Notes under the pieces: generated by a model
Databases searched by the model: none
Seen by the model: the letters and a program-made list of their open reading frames with translations, nothing else
What the model was told of the DNA's origin: nothing
Made by a program: the position numbers and the translations under genes
Shown: positions 35,201 to 50,200 of the stretch, one piece after another
Numbering within the stretch: position 1 is the first letter of the stretch
Layout: each line of letters starts with the position of its first letter
Origin: Pieris napi
Taxonomy: Eukaryota > Arthropoda > Insecta > Lepidoptera > Pieridae
DNA length: 64,000 nucleotides
Assembly: GCF_905475465.1 (NCBI RefSeq)
Contig: NC_062259.1
Coordinates: forward strand, 10,240,501 to 10,304,500
Reading direction: 5' to 3'

Positions 35201-38200
35201 TCTAGTTAGTTAAACAATAAATGTTCGCTTTAGATGCAGCAGTAAACTAGTATTGTTTTGTTAAGCTGTGTTTTAAAATTAACCATAAATTATTCAGCTG
35301 AATATGCAGTAGATCTACGTGATTGATTTGTCTATTTTCATTACAACTTGAAGTTAATTTATCAGAAACAGACAAGTACGGTGTTATTGTTATCACTTTT
35401 CACATAATAATGTCTTTGTGTTATGTATCGGCTCGCAGTGGAGGATGTCCCAAATACGACCGTTAGGTATTTAAGAAAAGAGCACACTTTTCCCTTAAAG
35501 CTTAGGTTTAATAGAAAAGCGGTTCCGTTATCTAACGGCCGTAATGTAGCGTTGGGTGACGTCACCCATACGTTGTCTATAAATAACATCCGAGTAGGTT
35601 TCCTACAGAACGTTGAGTGCCACCGTAACGTCAAATAGCGGTGCTGTAATTTGCATGACGGCCGTCATACCGGTGATAAAAGTTAGTTCAAAGTTTTTCG
35701 CGTGTAGCGGTGCCCATATTTTATTTATACAATGAGTGAAGACGGTCTTTATTAACAACCGTAAAATGATGGCCGTTAGTAGTTAACGGCACCGCTTTTC
35801 TGGGAAACCTAAGCTTAACGGCTACGCATCCACTAACAATCTTCATTGCGAAGGAAGAGTCTCTTAGCTTGTCTAGATTCTCTTGTTTGCGACGGATAGA
35901 ATCATACAAGGCAATAAATAGTTAATTCACATTTATTTAAGTTGAAAATATGAATTGAAACCCAGACCAGACTGTAAAATTATTTAATCGTTGTGAAATT
36001 GTAATTAAAGGCATTTAATCAGGTAAAAGTGTCATAAATTGAGCTATATTTGCGTAAATAAATAGTTTAGTGGTATTGCAATTTTTGTGTGAATAGTGGT
36101 TTGGTAAAATTTTCACCAAAATACCAGACTGATTCTGAAGAATAAGTATTTATCTTATTTATAAATTACAAACAGAAATTGTTTGTAATATAATTCTTTA
36201 TAAACAAAAGTAGTAATTAAACGTAGTTTTTCAAATCTGCGTTAAGATTTTACGGCTACAACATATTGACACCATATTCTGAACACATTAGACTGTTGAT
36301 TTTTTCGTCAGGCGTTATTTTTTGTACCAAGATTAGTTCTCATTGTATATTGACCATATTTTTTCCAAGTGTCATGCTTTTATATTAGGATAGGATAGGC
36401 TAAAATATTTCTATATATTCTCTAATGTGGATACTATATTTAAATATTTAATTTGCTGTAGTGAAATGTATATTACATTGGTTAAAATATCTGCCACAAT
36501 GTTCTCACAAATTGACAATAAAGAAACGTACATATATATTTTTGAGTTTACATGGATGTTTTGAAGTTTATATAAAAATATTTGTAATAACTCAGTCTTG
36601 TGTGAGCTCTAATTATTTAGGTGAAGCCATTACAAAAAGTTAAAATAAATTTAAAATTGCTTCGTAAAAAAATGTTGAAAGTTACTTAAGTGAATCTGTA
36701 TTTTGCCCCGATTAACCGAAACAGTAAATTCTAGAGCGTAAACAAAATTAGCGTTACAAAATATAATTTGTATTAGTTACAATTTCTTTAAGTTAGAAAC
36801 GGTTCGTAGTTGTTAATTTTTGCATAGTTTTGGTAAATTTGTGAACATAAGACGAAGTAGTTTTTATGTCGCTTAATTTTGGGAGATTATCGATTTTATT
36901 GTTCGCTTATTGTACTCAAAACTCTAAATTAAAAATCTATAATTTGATTAGCTTCGTCTGCGCAGGATTAAAATATTATTTGTCCAAATGATGTAGCGTG
37001 AAAGATATATTTTATCTACTTTAAATACCAGAAGCGGTAAAAGCTATTTTCATTTAGGAATCAATTTATTACTACCAAATGTGCATTTGAAGCAATTTAT
37101 CAATTTTTATTGTAGTAATAGTTCACTATTTTGGCTATAATGGCTTACACATAGGACATACTTAGATATGTATATCATGTGGCGGGCTTTTTTGTAGAAC
37201 TATTTAACATAAGCATTTACAACATACATGACATATGTGTAACTCTATCCGTTTTGGCAGCGCACGCCAGAATAGCTCGCAGATGGTAGATTTTCTTCTG
37301 CTTATGGGAGCCCACGATGCTAAATGGGGATTTACTCGAGCGTCGTAGAGACCTATTGGGATGCAAAGCTTAGATAATAAGAAGAAAAAAATGTTATATG
37401 ATATATTCCTTTTCATCGGTGGGGGAAGCGGCTATAGATTGTTAAATATGTAAAAAAAAAACTGTTGCATGGACATCCTCGAGCGCGTCAGATATTGATA
37501 GCATCAATGCCCTACGTATTTTTAATAATGTACGTATGTTAATCTGATCGTTTGCATGATGCGGGTGGTTGTATTTAAGGGTTGAAAATGAAAAAAAAAT
37601 AAAAATTATCGAGCGCGTCAGATTTTCTAAGGGAGTGTTAAGTGCACCAAAAAAAAGCTCTCATTCACTAATCTGACGATTTCGATGGGACGCAAGCCCA
37701 CGGCCATTTTCATAATTTGCAAAAAAAAATCGCAATTTTGAAATACTCAAGCGCGTCAGATTAAGATATATGTGGTTCATATTTATGTTCTAAACGTACT
37801 GTCTCATAATCTGACGATTATCTAGAGGGATTCGCCTGATCTGACGAAAATTTTTTAGAAAAACGGTTCACCTAAAAGGCCATCCCTGCAACTTCCCGCT
37901 AATTCCATTCCTGGGCGCTTAAAATTGATATTTTGAGCTCGCTGAGATCAAAGAAATAACATTTCTATGCATTTGAGCTCTCCCAGCTCGAAAGTCTGAT
38001 AGAAGTTTCATAGAACACTATTTTTGGAATTTTCAAACCGCAATAACTTTTGAATGGATCAAGCAATTTTCACGCGGTTGGCGGCATTCGACGCAGTTTT
38101 ATAATCCTCATAAGTAATTTTGCAATTTTAATTGATCGAACCACAAATTTCGGAGTAATCCCGAAAAAACACTTATTCAAAAATTTCTCAAAATCTATCG

Positions 38201-41200
38201 GTCCGAATCGGTTCAAATTCACAGGAAATGTAATTTTGAGGGAAATATTTAGAACGCCGTTTAGTAGATTCCGATCAGTTTAAGGAAATGTAGGCATCAC
38301 GCAGCTGCACGCATTTAACTTTATCGACGAATTTTTGTTATTTCGGCTTGCGGAAATCGTCAGATTATATATTTTTCATTATTCTTGAATTATTTCCTTC
38401 AAAATAAAAAAAAAATTAGCTACGCTCGAGAATGTCGAGATGACGTTTTTTTTTTACAACTTTGTTGCCCTCCCCTTTTTTTCCGTCACTCTCAAATTGT
38501 CAGATTAGTGGAATATACACTTTTTAGGATGTAATTAACTCACCCTACCTTAATCTGACGCGCTCGGGAATTTCTGATGGTCAATTTTTTTTAACTAATC
38601 TGATCCTGTCTCCTTCACGGGCGGCCTTATATATGGGCCTCATATTTTGTGGAGGTACTTAACCGGGTACAAGGTATCCCCCTATATATTAATCTGCCGC
38701 GCTTTAGTAAATCCCGAAATCCCCTCTTGGGCTCCCCTACCATTACTTGACATTTTGGGCAGTTCACACAATATCTTTATAAATTGTAGCCTATGTGTTA
38801 TTGTGATGTGTAAGCTATATTATTGTAAAGTTTTATTCAAATCCATTCAGTAGCTTTTACGTGAAAGAGTAACAAACATCCATACATACAAACTTTCGCG
38901 TTTATATTAGTAGGATTGGTGGGTGACATTAAGGACCAATTGGCTCACATGTCAGAAAGTTCAAGGTGTTTTCAATCTTTTAAAGATATACAAAAAACTA
39001 TTACTTGGTCTTAGATTTCTGTATAGGTTTCGTGATCATTTTTTCTTTCCTTAATAGGCAAGTAGGTAGGTGATCAGCCTTCTGTGTCCGACATACCGTA
39101 GAACTGGGTAAAAAGGTGGTTCAAAGGCATGCCGGTTCTCACGTTTTCCTTCACAGGACGAGCGAGTGTTAAGGACCTATATGGTCGCCAAACTCCAAAA
39201 ACTTACATTATTTCTTTCCATTTTTCGTCATCGAAATATATGCTGGAGTTGAGTAATGAACCCATTTTAAAAGATCGATCGATACACGATTAAATAACTT
39301 CGCTCGATAGAAAAAAAAATCCAAACATAGCCAATTTTTGACACTATGAATTCATTTTATGACGAAAATGTATATAGAACATGGTTTTCAAATTTACACG
39401 ATATATTTTATCGCAAGCCAATGTTTTACATAACTATTTGTTATTACGGGCCGGCGCGCCCCAGTACTCCAGCTCTCCACTGCGCCCCGCAGACCGCCAC
39501 CCCTAGACACTGACACAGCAATTTGTGCTGGGATAGGGCCTTAAACGCATAACACTATAGAATGTATACTATAGATAGAACGCGACCACACGACCTCAGG
39601 ATTCATAGTCGAGCCAACAAGCCACCTATTGCTTGATGATTTTGTGTCGTTTGTTTTGCCGTCAATAATACTTAGACATTTGTATAAGCTATAGGGCTGT
39701 GTACTTACATGGATGGCTAATAATGTATGGCTTTTACGAACATAAGTATCGTATCGTAATATCAGTACACTCTGCACTGAAGTATATAGCGAGTTATATG
39801 AATAATAACAACAAATAGACATCCTATGTCACGTAATTACATAATCATTAACGTCGTTACCACGTTCAATCTAAAATCGTATCCGTGTTTCTAAAATGTA
39901 CTGTTACATCAAACTACATACAAATTGCCTCTCGTATTTAATTACGTACTTTCATCGTGATTTTCTTTATTGTTTCTAGTAGTGGTGCAGCTTGTGTTGC
40001 TTATATATTTTATTTGTAAGTAATCTTACAGCTACACATATATAAAGCCAAAACAGAATACATTCTTTAACAAAATATAATACAGAAAACAGAAGTAATT
40101 TATATGAATAGATAACAAAAACGGAAATGGAACATTAATCAAACTACAACTTAATATTGTAAAACAAAGACAATGTTTCTACTACTAAATAAAGTCAAAG
40201 TCCTCCCGGTACCTCAAATATTTCCTCACACCCTCTTTGGTAAGGTGGTAAATGTCATAAACTGTATAGTAGTGTACTAAAACCCGAAAAACTGGCGAAT
40301 TACGCAAATAATTCGTGTTCGTACGAGGCACATGGAACAATTGTGAATATCTTGTCGCATATGGGGGAGGGATTCTTCTTCTTTTCTTTCTAATGACCGA
40401 CTTGAAAAAATCGAAGATATACAATTTGACGCGTTGTTTGTCAGCTGGAATTGGAATGGAATTGGAAGCTGCGAATTGGTCACAGAAATTGTATTTTTTT
40501 ATTTTAAATGAGTCGTTGTTTTGAAGACGTGAAGGCTCTGCGTCGCATCCGGACTATAAAAGTTTCGGTAGGCACAAATGTCAATGAAAGAGATTTTGTT
40601 TTAAGTCTCATTGAAAGGTCAACCATGGAACAACCGCACAAGCCATGGACACGAATTATACTTTAGTGAGACTACAGTAGGTCTTTTAAAAGCGCGAGTG
40701 CAAATACTTGTTAAGATTCCCTATATACATTTATACATAGTTCAATTAGGTATGTTTATAGTATTAACTGGGTAAACAACGCGCCAAATTAATAAACATA
40801 TGACTTGTGCAAGTCTCCGTTCAAATTATTCAGATATTTTTAAATATGATGTCAACATTGTACGTAGTTACATGTGTGTATAATGAAATCGGTTGTTACA
40901 TCGAAATATGATTTTTAATTTCGTTAGTCTTCCAAAACCTTACCTCCGCATACATTTGTTTAGAGAATGGAGTTTTTAAATTCCATTGTCGACGTTTTAT
41001 GCTATATTTATTAAAAAATTCAAAACCGAATTTCAAACTTTACACTTACCCTCGTGGTGTAAATCATTTTACATATTATATCAGTAAGTACTGCGCTGTT
41101 GTCATCTATCTGAAACAGTTTTAATACCATGAGCTTTAAATACTGAACCATCTTTTGAAATAATCATACATCTTAACCATGAATGAGACTCTTTAAACTC

Positions 41201-44200
41201 TTGCTACTTGAACTTAATGTAGCTTTATACAATGTAATCCTTTGATGATGCAGCTGTTCAGATGTTTTCAAGGACAGCTGATATGAAAGTATTAATTATA
41301 TTTGCTTTAAAAGTTTATATTCGAAATAAACTTCTCAACTAATTATCTTTATAACTTTAAACCAGTTTTTTTGGTAATCTATAAAATTATTAGAGCTGCA
41401 TTAAGTGAATGAAGATAATTAAATTGCCGATAGAATCGTTAGATTAACACCTTAACGTTAGTTCAAAGAGCTCCCGTCGTGCGTAATGCCTTTTGAATTT
41501 TAATCATTAAGCGTAGGTTTATTAATTAATGTTGTATTATTTTATGGCCAACGTTTTAATGACAAATGATATGTCAATAACAACCGCAACATTTGTGTTT
41601 ATTGAAGACGTGACAAGCAACCTTCGTCTGAACTTGAAGTCGCGCCTACACGCTAAGTTTTTTAATAAATAATAACACGGTGTTTGTCTATTATTTACCT
41701 GCTTGTCACCTATATTTGCATATATGTACAGTATAATTGTAGGACATTGATAAACGTAGACTTGCGCGAGCGCATGCCGCCGTGAGTCATCGGTAAGCGT
41801 TCTGCGCACAATGCCGTCCGATCAGTCCAGTCGCGGCGCGGCATACTTAGAGGACATACCTATTTCTTAATTTATTATTTACTACAACGTTCAAATAACG
41901 ATATTGTGATTAACCGGGTGAATGAAATTAACACGAAGAGGAATAAATAAGATAAGTGAAAATGACAGCTGTGAAAAAGGCTCTTGCTATGCGGCAGCTG
42001 GATTCGATGTTCGGAACCATGACTCTAGAGGGTGAGGGACGTCATTCTCCATTAGTGAGCTCAACTATAGAGCACGACCCCCACTGTGACGTGCATGGTC
42101 GCTGCAGTACTCCGTACAGATCGTCACTATACCTACACAGTAGGGAATCAACACCAGGGTATTATAGGGATTGTATATCTCCTACGAATGGACTTATAAT
42201 AAGGTCTGTATACGAAATGAAGTGGTCGTTATATTTTTTAAATTATTATTAACAAATTATTTGGTGACAGGCGTAGGGGTTCAGTCGGATTAACGCCGTC
42301 TCCTGTGAGGGAGTTAGAACATCCGTCTACTTTCCCCAGTATACTTCGGCGTGACCGATACAGTCCATCACAGACTCCACCAAGGAGAGATACTCCGAGT
42401 CCTACACAGAAGCCGAACTCTAAAAGGCATTCGATGGGATCGTTCCCAAATCTCTCTCGGTGCAACGTTGTTAATTATAACAGGCGTGACTCGCTCACCA
42501 GCAATATAAGGGATATGAAACGAGATTACGTGGGCTCTACAAGTTCCTTATCAAGAAAGAGTTCGATTGATACAAAAAAATCTTCATCGGATTCCTTGGA
42601 TATTTGGCACATTGGATGGGAGTCGGATCGGCATCGTACGGAATCTCCATTACCCCATGATGAGAGTCTGTCTTATAAAAATAACAAGGTATTTGTTAAA
42701 CAGTCTTTTTGTTCCTGATAACAATGTTTTTAAATAGGGTTAAAAAAATGTGCTTTGCGATATTTATTCGACCAAATATGCTTAAATATAACTTATCATT
42801 AATATGATTAAAAAATGGACTGAAGTGGAGAGAGGAAGTAATAAATACCGTTAGTTATGAGAACAAACCTCCCCTCTGTAATGGGTTCAATTAAAGAATG
42901 TTTATCTCGAATGCATTGCAATATTTCGTGCAATTAAATTTTTTCAACTATGGCTGTAGCATTCACGATTTATGTTCTAGTTATACGTGAACTACTTTTT
43001 AATTTTTAGTTTATCTTCAATAAGCATGAAAGAATTTTAAAGAGAAACTGCATTTTTACACGACTCGTTTACCTATTACGCAAATAAACGTGAGGAAAAG
43101 CATAATGCGTGGTAATTAATGTAATAATAATAAAGAAGGGAAAGTACATTTTAAATTGACGACTCTAAGTATCTTAGATTTATTTAACTTTTATATTAAT
43201 AACAAACAATTGGAAAAAAAAAGAACTTACGTAATAAAATTTCGATAACATCGAGTTATGAGCAAGGTAACTTTAAATGGCTTGGTCTCTAGCAGCCCGA
43301 GTGGTTCGTCGCGACCTACACACCCTTACATGGACATATAAATGGCGACTGGCGACTAACAGTCACAACTAACCGACGGATTGTTTTCTAACGAATCGTC
43401 AATAACGGCTAATTACCAGTAAATGGTTTATAACGATAGACTCATTGATTAAGTGCGATGTTATCACTACAAACGTCCTTCAAGTCGTTAGGTACTTATC
43501 GAATATAGTTCAATTACCATTCAAAAGCAACGCATCTGATCAATATCGATTGAACAATCGACGCAAATTTATTTATAAGTTTATATTCTGAAGCAATCAT
43601 GTGACCTTTCAGTAGTTGGCTTTAATGCGAATATAAGAACAAGCTTACAAAAGCTCCGTGACATGTCAAAATGAGTATAAGTAGGGTTCAAATCGTCTTA
43701 AATGTGAGGTTCTCTTAGATACGCCTTTCATCATATAAATTCTTTTTGTATCTTAGTTTTTTTACATGTTGCTTAACAATCTGTTCAGAATTTATAACGT
43801 TTGACATTGATTCCATATAACAGTTACCATTATGTTATCTTACAACTATTGTTAGTGATAGATAATATTTAATCAGGCCATGGCGTAGTTTGAATTTGAT
43901 TATTTAATAAATAGGAATAGTATTACGCGTTGTCCTTATAACGTCATCTATGTCTACAGTAAATAAAAGTATAGGATTTTTAATATTTGGACAATTGACA
44001 ATTTAACAACAAATGTGGTCCTCGTTGCGTCCTTTGGCTGTAGTAGTCAGGTTAGAAGGCACTGATCGTTTTTAATATAAAATATATCTGCAGTATTGAA
44101 GTAATAAAGTATTCTACGTTTATTCAACGTTCATAAACGAATCCTTCACGCCATGTATCGTATTACCTGAAGCCTTCTGTCACAGTCTGGGTATTAATTA

Positions 44201-47200
44201 ATGATGTTTATTATCAGCTTAGGAACGAGGTAATATTAGCTTCGTAACAATGATACAATTAATATCTGAATATAAACATAACTTAGTTTTGGGTCGAATG
44301 AAATTTAGTTAGCTATAAATCCATACCCGTGTCTGTGTTCAATCAGATTACTTGCCTTTGTTAAAGGTAATTGAAATAAATTTATTTATAATAGACTTTA
44401 ATGAGATTTTACATATACATAGTATATTCATTATGAATTTGTATAAATAAAGATATACAACACGATCTTATTCCTAGTCGTGCTTCAATGAAAGATTGTT
44501 TTGTCACTTTTAAATAAAAAAGCCTTGTATATAAATATATACAAGGCTTTTTGATAACACAAGTCTTCGTTTTGTTTTCTCGAATTTCTAGTCAAGTCAA
44601 GTCAAAATCATTTATTCATTTAGGTAACACAATGTACACTTATGAACGTCAAAAAAACGGAAATGTCTAACTCGTGAAGTTTTAATGCTCGAAAAGTAAT
44701 GAAATTTCTGTGGTTTTTTTTTGTTATAACGTATTTATCAATATTAAGGCGGGATGTAAATAATGTGGTTACTATGAATATATTTATAGGTTTGCGTTAA
44801 CAGTAGTGTGTATGAGACATTAAGATCAAAGAGCACACAATATTATCCTCCAGAAAATCCGGTACAATTAAAAAAATTATGCGTGTTGGATTAGGCAGTA
44901 CCGTGTTTATACACACACACTCTAACACTCTTCTGACTCTGCGACTCAAAGTGTGCCTTGGGCTCCGAAACGAGAATATTCCACCGTTCCTTGTCCTCCC
45001 TTAATCAAAAACGTATTTAATTTATATCACAGATAACGATACGCATACAGTCAAATATTCTTCGGTTAATCGATGATCATAGGTTCGTGAATATTCGAAA
45101 GAGATTTGAGAAATATATGGATTTTTATTTTAAGTTTTGAGTGTAAAATTCAGAGACGAAACATAGCGCTCATAGAGACTCCCGTATGCGTCTTGAAGCT
45201 CTGACATGTTGTAATTACAGTGGAAACTCTTTATAACGAATTTCAAGGGACCGAGCTGATTTATTCGTTATAGAGAGGCGTCGTTATAGGGAGTGAAGAT
45301 TTAATGTATGGGTATTGGGTTAAACCAAATAAATTTAACTCAGTTTTACATTATAGAGAGATTTTCGTTATAACAAATGGCGTTATAAAGACTTTACACT
45401 GTATAAATATAACGTTATTTAAAAGATAATAGCGAAGGAATGTTGTCGCATAAGAAGTAAAGACATTTTCATAAATACCTAATATTATAATAGTAATTAA
45501 TAAACCGGAGATAACAAATGATAATGTGTCAATGTTTACAGTCGACATTCTTCGTGTAAGGTTTTTTTTGGTAAACTATGAGTCAGTATCAGTTATGATG
45601 TAATTTTACAAATCTATTGGTGTTTTATAGGAGTATAAATTTTTATTACTTTATTTTTACATACTGTCTGATTATTGTGTGTTACATTTTGTTATCTAAC
45701 ATAATATATATGACGAAGGATGGAATAGATGTGCACCGTGGCCTCTTTTAATTATCCACGATAAAAATTCATTTCCTACCTGTATTTTTGTTTTGAGATT
45801 ATCGTTTTACCAAACAACTCTTCTGATGAAAAAAAATTTTTTCACAAATTTTTTCGTAGTTTTTGACAGCATACAACCTCCAACATATTTTTTATAAATA
45901 TTGATCTTTACTCTGTATATGTTTTCTAATTATATAAATTATATTATTAAATATATAAAATATAAATATATATTATTAATCTATATATATAAAAATGAAA
46001 CCCGTTTTCCGTTGTCACGACATAACATGAAAACGGCTTGACCGATTTGTCTGATTTTTTAAAAATAATGTTCCTTGAAGTACGAGGATGGTTCTTACGT
46101 AGAGAAAAATAAAAAAAGTTGAGTGAAAAAGTCTAAAAACAACACTTTTCTATATTCCCATACAAAATATTCGTAATAATACTTAAAAGTCAATTTGAAC
46201 TTTAATACCATATCATAAAGTTCAAATGTTAGTGGAGGGGTTTCGGGAAGGTAAATTTTTATATTTTGACATAATGTATTGTTGTCTTATCAACTTTCTT
46301 TTTTTTATCTTACAAGCTAGATTTAAAAAAAAAATAAAGAATCAACTGTTAGGCGGTACGATGTTCGCCAGGCCAGCTAGTATATTATATAAATTATCGT
46401 AACTATACTATAAGTTGAACTGCTTAGAAATTAACCATTATATGAATACGGAACAGGAATTGTTTTAAACGATATTAGCTTTTGTATAGGGGTAAAACAA
46501 TTTATTTTTGTATTGATCGAATGAAAGATACAGCAAATAATTTAGAGGACGCTCTTATGTTGCTATTAAGAAACATATTCAGTATTAATAGTGTGTCTTA
46601 ACATTATCTTATATTTTTTGAAAATAAAAGAGTAATTGTAAGATAGAGTAAAGAGTTATTTGTCCAACTATTTATTTGCCAACTATAAATTTTCCATATC
46701 GACCAGTGGTATCAAGACTGTTTCATTATTCTTGAAACTTAACATATACGTTTTCTCTTACTATTTTATAAAAAATATCTATCTGTGGAGGTTTATCGTT
46801 ATTGAGGCGATCCTAGCAGCTCCTTATCCATTCAGGGCATTCGTACTCAAATGTTAGTCACTACAGTATGGATCCATACTGTACTCTACTTATAATGGTT
46901 TGCTAATTTACTTCACATTAATAATAGTTTACTTGAAGTCGGAATATCTAGTCATCGCTAATAATAACAATTGCAGAATCGTTCAATTGTTTTTTCCTTC
47001 AAGTATTTGTCCTTGTTTATTCATTACAATGTATATTGTGGTCGTAATTATTGATTCATTTTTCTCGCGTGGGCTGCTCGAGTTTATGATGAGTTTCATC
47101 TGACATAAACTTGTTTATTATGGGAACTATATATGGTGGAACCTTGGGTTCATCCGTTACATATATGGAGACTAATTAAATGTTAGAATTTTCTTGCATT

Positions 47201-50200
47201 ATTCCAAGTCCTACGTGGGTGATCTAATATTTGTGTCGTTAATCACTATTTTATCTGCTTCAATAAGTCGAGATGACAAAATAATATGGACGTTTGTTTC
47301 TTGGCTTAATCAGGCGTAAGAAAGAAGCGAAAGTTTTACGTGGGCGTGACAGTCGATGGTTGATTCGAAAAGCCGTGAATTGATTAATCAAATATACATG
47401 CACGCTACAATTTTTAGTCTATGTTTAGTTGTGCGTTTAGTTAATAATATTAAAAGTATTTCTTTCTTAAGAATAGCAATCACCAGTCAAAATGCCGTGA
47501 ATATAATAAATAACCTGCGTATGCGCTATTAACGCATAGGCAACTATGGCGCGTGTGCCACCCCTTTCACTTACGTTGGCGTTCTACGGATCAAGCGGAA
47601 AGCTTATATGCCTTTCTCTATCCCTGTCTCTGTCGAACCCGCGGCTCGCTAGTAGTGGGCACAGCGTGCTCCATTCGCCGTACACTACAACAGTAGCGTA
47701 GTTTTCACAGCAACATCCGCACGGAACCGCTATTACCGCGCTCGGATGCTCTATCGCGATCAAAATGAAGTCAAAACCGCCGCAATATATGGACGTGCCA
47801 CCTTTCAGGCCCTGGCCGCTTTCCCGGCAAGTGCAACCTAATTTTTATTTCCGCCCACCCGATCCAATGGAGACGCGAAACTTTAAGACTTCGTCGTCAA
47901 AGGCTTCTACGTATTCCGAATTTTCCGCGATGAGTGCATATAGTAATAAGTCAAGAGACTACTATTTCTTATCACCCAGCTACCGATCAGCGGGTGCGCC
48001 GACTCCAAGCAACACTGCTGACTTGTACCTCAACAGGGATAGACCCCGACAATTACGCAATCCAAAAGCTACTTCGCCCGCATGTCCCTGCAGCAGATCA
48101 CGGTCTTTAGAAGATGTCCGCACTGAAGTTGTCACCGAATGGGAGGATGACGATGAAAATGGAAATCGTATCGTTGCTCCCGCTACGAAATTTAGCCGTA
48201 GCGCGTACAAAATGAATGCTACATTTCAAAAACAAAATTTTCTAACTCGTCATTCAATGGAAAACCTCGCGGAAAAGTCTCCACAAGTGCTGCCACCCAA
48301 ACGCATCACCGGCTTGCAGGTAATTGCACGACTTTCTAAGGCAACGGGTCATTGTGAGATGACTTATTTTATTAAATACTGTTCTTTCTGTTGCCTTAGT
48401 TCTGTTTTAATGTTTTAATGTTTTCATGATGTGTGTGTGCTACTTATGCGCACTTTCTAGTACCTACCTTTATGTGATTATGTTACGCTAAGCGAAATTC
48501 AGATGCTGTGCGTAAATGCGAAGTTGTGGCAACATTTCTTGCTTCTTTGGGTTGGAACTTTGATAATTTTCTACAGTGATTATAGCTTTGTTATGGGAAA
48601 TCGTTGGAAGCAATGGTGCTGTCAAGATCCGTTCAGCTCCAGTGAACCGCGACACCATCCTGAGCGCATATTGTAACGGATGCTTAGTATAGGCTTTATT
48701 TTTTATTTTATACATTACGGTTTTCACTGTGTTATCTGATGAATTACGCGTCATATCTTTCATCTCTACGTTTAATGGCGTGAATTTTAGGTATTTCAAA
48801 CACGAATTTAGGGTAAATAATTACTAATTTTGGCAATGCGAATGTGAATTCTATTATGCTTAATATATTGTTTCATCAGAATACTTTTAGGTTAATATGG
48901 CATGATGTAATACAATGATTATGAACGTGGTATAACACTATTATGTTAGACTGACGTGACGTTGAATAGACGGAGCTAAGTTTTGTGGAAAAGTTCGAGA
49001 TCGTGTTACGTAATGCTTAAGAAGATTAATAGCCTAAAGAATAACGGTAATAAGCAATAAATTACTTTTTACGTAATTAATACAGAATAAATACATATAT
49101 CGGCTACACGAATAAAAAACGAGCGATTATGTTTTCTAACTGCCATCGAAAAGAAAGTGATTTTGCATAATGTTCCAAACGGTTACCGTAATATTGGCTT
49201 TCTATGTAAAATCGAGTATTACCTAATCGGCGAATGCGATATGACTACGCGGTTTTATGCGGCCGACGTTTTTAGTAATCAGTCTGTTCTGACTATAATT
49301 TCAATTTAGTGCGCATAATATTTACTTTCGCATCTTGGATACGTAAGTTGGCATTTTTATAACCGGTCGTATACTCGTCTGTTTTATGATAGCCAAGCAT
49401 TTTGTAATTATTCCTAAAATGCAGGCTGAATATTTTACGAGCAGGAATATAGTGATATCCCAAGTGGTACATCTCTTACTAGACATTTATCAGACCATGT
49501 CTTTATATCTTCTATGCAATTACTTTACTTGGATAGAAGATATAAATCGGGCCACAGGATTTCATACAACCATTACCCTTTTTAATTGTTAATACATATA
49601 GATAAAAAGGAGTTGTATATACGTATATTAAAGAAGGTTAGAAGTTAGTTAAAATTTATATGTAATATATCATGGATAGTCTTCGCAACATAATTTAACT
49701 TAGCACAATATTTATAAAATATTCACAAATTCTATAGACATATTGTTTATAATAATATTTAATATAAACAATATGTCTATAGAATTTGTTACATTTGTCT
49801 ATGTAATGATATTTCTTAAACAAATCAAACGATCTATTCATATCTTGTTTATTATAATTTGCGCTTCAATGCGTTTTACAATGTGGAGATTTGTATCATA
49901 TGGCAATTCTCATTTACGGTACAATGATTAACTATAATTATTATATACTTAATTAAACATTGAAGAAGTTTTAGTAATCTGTATATTTGTATAATAATTT
50001 ATTTTTTAGCTAAGCCATAATTAAATATTCTCTCTCTCTTTGAATTACATTTTCGTTGAGTAACAAGACTCGTATCATATCCATTGATAACATTCGCCTT
50101 GTCCTCTTTTGGTTTCGTAATTGATAATAATTCGCTTAATTGGCTTCCTTACGCGTATATAAGAACTTTTATTCTCTAAGGCTGTAATAGATAATTCGAC

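Noticed and set aside
37483..38700. CRISPR-like array
   Set aside because: The repeated motif is 9 bp, in both orientations with uneven spacing, in an animal genome; no repeat-spacer structure.
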